A stretch of DNA of 33,708 nt from contig JAJIRX010000938.1 of assembly GCA_023853785.1 (NCBI GenBank), positions 1 to 33,708 of the forward strand. Reading direction: 5' to 3'. Below the pieces are notes generated by a model. That model searched no databases and had not been told where the DNA came from. It was given only the letters and a program-made list of their open reading frames with translations. The stretch comes from Psilocybe azurescens (lineage: Eukaryota; Basidiomycota; Agaricomycetes; Agaricales; Agrocybaceae). How positions within the stretch are numbered: position 1 is the first letter of the stretch; each line of letters begins with the position of its first letter. Shown piece by piece: positions 29,483 to 33,708 of the stretch. Position numbers and translations under genes: made by a program.

Positions 29483-32400
29483 TCAGCGCAGCATCATTGT
29501 CCTTGATGTCTTTAGTGTCGTCCTAGTCTTCAGATTCGGGAGATTACGTTCTAATAGGCCGTCGTTGAACTGTTTGAAGTGTTTCGTTTGAGCAATAAAT
29601 TTTAGGAGTGATTTCGCCATTTTCAGGCTGGTGGTGAGTTGCTCCATGCTGGGGTTGTTAGACTTGATTCTGTTGTAGAATTTGCGCCACAGTTGTTGAT
29701 ATGCTTGGCACTCGTGATATGAAGTGTTCTACTGTTTCGATGGCACATTCACTGCCTTGGCGCTCTTGACAGTTTGGGCATTTGTTCAATGGTGATTTGT
29801 TTATCCTGTGGAGGTGAGTGTTCAGGGGATGTGTCCGGTACGTACCTGTACCAGTAGGCTTGATTGGGCCCTATTGAGGCAAAAGCTGACTTTTCTGAAT
29901 TTCGCAAAGGTGAATTCAGGATTGACCTGCTTGAACCGGGCTGCTCTTGGCGAGCTGTCCCAGCTAGATTTCCAGATTTGCATCAGTTCCGCATGATATA
30001 CTTGCCTTTCTGCAGATGCGCTTATCGGCAGTATGCCCCTGAGTATCGCGGGCAGATCAGTCCTTTGGCTGCTGGATCCCCTAGCGGCCTTCTTTGCTTC
30101 TTTGTCTGCTGCCTCGTTGCCCTTGACGTCCATGTGTCCAGAGATCCAGGCTAGCTTCATCTTCCCTGGTACTTCCTTGGCGCTGGCGACGATTCCATCT
30201 ACCAGCCACTGTCTGGACTTTGCTCTGGGAAACTTGAGCGCTTTGAGGAGAGCCTGGTTGTCGATGTAGACTGTAATGGTACTAGATTGGGTTGTGTTAG
30301 CTGCGCATAGGAGCTGCAGTGCCAGGATACCCCCAGCAGCCTCCGCATCGTAGGTGTTGTGTTTGCTCTTGGTCCCCAAATAGACCCTGAGTGAAGCTTC
30401 AGGGATGTTGGACCCATTTCTATACATAATTGCAGATGCTCCTATTCCTTTGCTATGGCCTGAGCCATCTGAGTACACCTTGAAGTCGGCTTTGTCTGAC
30501 ATTTCGAATGCCATCAATTCTTCCCTGGTTGCGTTGATTTGGATGGAGAAAGGGGCTTGGTAAGTTGGGACAGTTTTAGCTGGGTGTATGGGTTCAAATC
30601 GGTCGGTTTGAGTTCAAAGATCCTCAGCATGTTGTCGATTGACATTTTGTATCTTATTTTTGGGGGCTAGCCCTGCCGTTTGGACCACCTTGTGTAGTGG
30701 GTGCCGTTTGGGAGCGTTGCCATTCTGACTGTGGCCCTATGGCAAATTTTTAGTAATGTAAGTTCCATCGGTAATATACCTGCATGTGCGTCCAGTAGTT
30801 TGTTGGGAGTTGACCTGAGGCCGCCAGCTATAGCTAGCACTGCTTTATGTTGGATCCGGGTTAGCTGGTGTAGTCCTGCTACTGACCCTATGTTGTGTTT
30901 GTACCCAATTGGTTTTGTTGGTGGAGTGTACCATATGTCAAGTCCATAGGTCATTTTGGGAATGACTGTGGCAATATATAATTGGCGCATTAGCCGCGCC
31001 TCGATGCCTGTAGAGGGTTTAGTCAGTCGTATGAAGTTTAGTACCCAGTTTGTAGCCTTCTCTGTCACCTTTTGAAGTTGGCAATTCCACTTTAGCTGGC
31101 TGTCCATGTGTATCCCAAGTAGCTTGAAACTCTCAACCTCCTTTACTAGTGATCCATTGATTTCCAGTTGTGGGTGGTTTCCGTTGCTGCGCCTGGCCTT
31201 GTACGTGGGCAGGCAATGCATCAAAGCTAGCTTTGAGACTTCGAACCTGGAGTTATGGTTCTCGCTCCATGTAAGTGCACCCCCATGGCTGTTCATGAGT
31301 AACAAGAGTTTGTCTGTGGTTTCGTCGAGGTCAGATCCTGTGGTGATGAAGATTATATTGTCCACGTAGCCTATGGCGTCCTCTCCGTCCACCTCTATCT
31401 ACTATCTCGAGTATATCAGCATTATAGATGGTGTAAAGAATCATGGACAAGGGGTCGCCTTGTCCAATACCGTTGTCTATTTCAAAAGGGGCAGATTCAT
31501 AGTCGTTGAACTTTAGGGTGGTCCGCCTTCCGGAGAGTAGTTCCCCAATCAGTGCCACATATGTCTTTGGGATCTTATGTTTCCTGAGGTTGTGAATAAG
31601 ACGGTCTGTTACTGCATTAGGGAAGGCCCTCTACGTCGAGAAATAGAATCGAGGCCACTTTTCCATCGCGCCAACCTTCCTTTATCTTCTGGACCAGGTA
31701 ATGGATAGCGTCAGTTGTGGTGCGCCCGGCCGCCCTCCAAAATGTGTGTTTGGCAGTAGGCTGTGTGTTTCAATGAGATGACTGATGTTCTCTGCGAGTA
31801 TCGCTGTCAGGATTTTTGGGATCATGTTCAAGAGGGCAATAGGGCGGTAGGCCTTGGCTGTCTTGTAGCTAGGTTTGCCTGGTTTTCGTAGCACGACTGT
31901 AATTGACTGTTTCCACTCCTCTGGGTAGTGACCTGTATGGATAATAGCGTTAATTAGAGTAATAAGTTGGTTTATTATTAGCGGCAGTAATTTTTGGAGG
32001 ACAATATTAGGGATCTCATCTGGTCTGTGCGCTTTGTAGGGGACAGTCGCTGTACTTGGCGTATAATTTGGTCTCGGGTGATTGGGCCAATGTCCTGTAC
32101 AGGATTGGGGTAGTCGAAATTGGCCGGTATGCTTGATTGCATTGGTTTCCCAGGGAAGAATGTGTCTGCAAAAATTTCGGCCTTGCCTGCGTTTGTTGAG
32201 ATTTCTGCTGTTTCGTCTGAGTATGGGTCGATGGTCTCTAGTGTCAGGATTCTTGGTTGGCCTCCATCGCCGCTTGGATTCCTAAGATATTTATTAGCTG
32301 TCTAAAGGTCTGCTGTACTTGCCTCCGAGAGCCAGTCGCTCCAATGTTTTTGTTTTGTCTCGATGACTAGCTTTGCGAATGATGATTTTGCTTCCTTGAA

Positions 32401-33487
32401 TTGCTGATGACAGGGATGTTGGTCGAAGGGCGTGGAGCTTGTGGTGTAAGTTTCCCAGCCTGTTTTTGTGTCGTTTAGCAACCTCAATTTTGCTGGTCCA
32501 CCATCGCTTCTTATCAGGCATGGGCCTCTGGATTTTGATCCAAGTGTGAATTGTATCTTGTAAGGCTTCCTTCAATGAATGTGCAGCGTCGGATATATTG
32601 GCCATTGTTTGGAGTGGTCCAGGAGGATCGTCTTCTTTCAGCCTAATTTTGAGATTCTTTGTGAAGTCGTCCCAGTCAGCAGTCGCGAAAGTTGTATGAT
32701 GGTCTGTCAATGGTCTTGGAGTGTCCGAGGTCGAGAATAGAGACAATTGGGTAGTGGTCGGTGTTTGCTGGGCGAGTGTCAAATTCCATGTCACACTGTA
32801 TCACCCAGTTCAGTAGTTCAGTTGTTGCGAATACGTTGTCCGGCCTCGATGTGTGGCCAGTGACCATATGTTTGAGGGTTGGGATGCCTTTGGGAGGATC
32901 ATGCTTAGCCCATATTTGCCTAGGAGATCAATCAGTACATCTGCCAAACGTAGTGCTGCACAAGTGAAAAGCCGATCATCTTCGTCTTTATCCCATAGTG
33001 GGTGGTGATGATTGAAGTCTCCAGCCCAAATCATGTGGTCCGTCTTGTCTGCCAATATTGTTTGCTTCTGGGCTTCTATAAAACTGGTTAGTGTGATGAT
33101 GGTTTCGTCTTTGTCACATGGGTTATATATGTTGAACAGCAAAAGCCGACCATAGGGACCTCGCAGCTGGATAGCAGTAACATTGTTTGTGCCTGGAACC
33201 GTTAGCTCCTGCCAGCTGCCTGTGTCAATGTTTCCATTGACCCAGATTCCTGAGCGGACCGTCCTGTTCAATGTATGTTGTCCTGAAGGATATACCTGTC
33301 GGAAGTAGTTATTAGTGATTATATGACCATAGAAAGTGATGTGTGGTTCTTGAATTAGTAATATATTGTATTTTGCGCTGAGTCCGCTGTTGAGTAGTTC
33401 TTTGTGTGCGACTTCCGATTTGTTTAGATTGATCTGTAGAATACAAAGTTGTGTTAGACCTGGTTGCCCCTCTTGTAGATTTGTCAT
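29483..33487 (-). pseudogene. LINE ORF2: endonuclease, reverse transcriptase, RNase H, frameshifted
   Basis: Endonuclease (33487 to about 32710): LQINLNKS, LLIQEPHI, WAGDFNHHHPLWD, NTDHYPIVSI, matching the catalytic Asn, Glu, Asp/Asn and Asp-His positions. RT: YRPIALLNMIPKILTAIL, FGGRPG, FLDVEG, GQGDPLSMILYTIYNADIL and GYVDNIIF with Asn at 31357-31359 where the second catalytic Asp of YXDD belongs, then LLGIHMDSQLKW. RNase H (about 30480-30040): VYSDGSG, DAEAAGGILAL, VYIDNQALL, WISGHMDVKGNEAADKEAKKA, all four acidic positions present. The tail has CPNCQERQGSECAIETVEHF and ends in another frame at 29483. Shifts are near 32890 (A run), 32720, 31640, 31400, 30650-30520, 29826 (C run) and 29740. 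Inactive as read. Confidence 0.85.
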
Positions 33488-33706
33488 TTAAGATTCCATG
33501 GCTTGTGGTGATGGTAGCTCGCCGTCTCGGGAGGGTAGTCTCCCATCTTTGGGTGTGGCACTTCCTTCTGGGCGCGGGGCGATCGCCACCTGTTGGGTTG
33601 GCTGGTGGAGAGGGTGGGTTCGACTGGCGACTGGCAGCTGCTTCAGATTTTGACGATTTTCAGCTTCCCGATTTCGATCCTCCTTGGCTGTCTTCTGACT
33701 TGCCCC
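33488..33706 (-). CDS. LINE ORF1, C-terminal part (open at window edge)
   Basis: An open frame enters at the window edge as ASQKTAKEDRNREAENRQNL, continues ATPKDGRLPSRDGELPSPQ and ends AMES at TAA (33488-33490). ORF2's ATG follows immediately in the same frame (33487-33485), so the junction reads TAA-ATG. It is probably the gag-like RNA-binding protein of the LINE, but no zinc knuckle is visible in this 72-residue piece. It could alternatively be the linker of one long frame interrupted by a stop. Confidence 0.6.
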   Translation of the reverse strand, partial: GASQKTAKEDRNREAENRQNLKQLPVASRTHPLHQPTQQVAIAPRPEGSATPKDGRLPSRDGELPSPQAMES

Positions 33707-33708
33707 TG

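Larger units (their letters stand above)
29034..33708 (-). mobile_element. Non-LTR retrotransposon (LINE, Tad1/I-like), runs off the window
   Basis: On the minus strand: end of ORF1, ORF2 with apurinic-type endonuclease, reverse transcriptase and RNase H, a 3' UTR (29482-29054) and an A-rich tail (CTATAAAATAACATAAAAAA, 29053-29034). Endonuclease plus a C-terminal RNase H fits the Tad1/I group seen in fungi. Several single-base shifts disrupt ORF2. The 5' end lies beyond 33708. Confidence 0.9.

Overview
The window looks like nuclear DNA of a mushroom-forming basidiomycete (Agaricomycetes). The evidence is GT-AG introns of about 46-92 bases, degenerate F-box and BTB genes, NmrA-like reductases resembling the agroclavine/festuclavine dehydrogenase family that is common in these fungi, a chromodomain Ty3/Gypsy element and an RNase H-bearing non-LTR element. 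It is a repeat-rich accessory region. One protein gene appears intact (NmrA copy 2, 7803-8820 minus); nearly everything else is broken or mobile.

Layout. 1-1903: an F-box gene with four exons and good splice sites but three -1 frameshifts. 2090-4481: an F-box-like pseudogene (plus) converging on NmrA copy 1 (minus, two frameshifts in exon 3). 4482-6545: decayed sequence holding a BTB relic cut by a 241-bp solo LTR with a CATAT target duplication. 6902-8820: second F-box-like relic, which has lost its F-box, plus the intact NmrA copy 2. 9334-9769 and 10580-11273: two MITEs with TA target duplications. 11452-12808: C-terminal fragment of an unidentified Ser/Ala-rich gene, broken by an exact 8-bp tandem duplication and other shifts. 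12809-20744: third copy of the F-box tail/NmrA block. Its NmrA copy has a frameshifted C-terminus and a changed TATA box, and a 5814-bp chromovirus (14774-20587, minus strand) is inserted in its flank. The sister block at 7570-10108 preserves the empty site.

20745-28540 has no convincing gene. It begins with an A-rich tail on the minus strand that may be a LINE 3' end. It contains a cluster of a GTGATCGCC-like word, a 115/118-bp tandem duplication, a stretch of about 2.3 kb almost without CpG, and a roughly 300-bp direct repeat pair 1.55 kb apart. 28549-29033 is a strongly palindromic block ending in a perfect 80-bp inverted repeat. It abuts the A-rich 3' end of a Tad/I-type LINE (29034 to beyond the window edge, minus strand) with endonuclease, reverse transcriptase and RNase H domains.

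How it fits together: the F-box-like/NmrA pair was duplicated to three copies, and later insertions landed in one copy but not the other, which gives relative dates. Decay of the elements is dominated by C-to-T/G-to-A changes, several at CpG and several at catalytic codons, as expected of methylated repeats. Many frameshifts are single-base losses in homopolymers, so assembly error must be excluded before all these genes are called dead. I did not find a clearly new functional system. The best candidates for something undescribed are the palindromic block at 28549-29033, the repeated GTGATCGCC word at 21698-23118 and the two TA-flanked MITE families.
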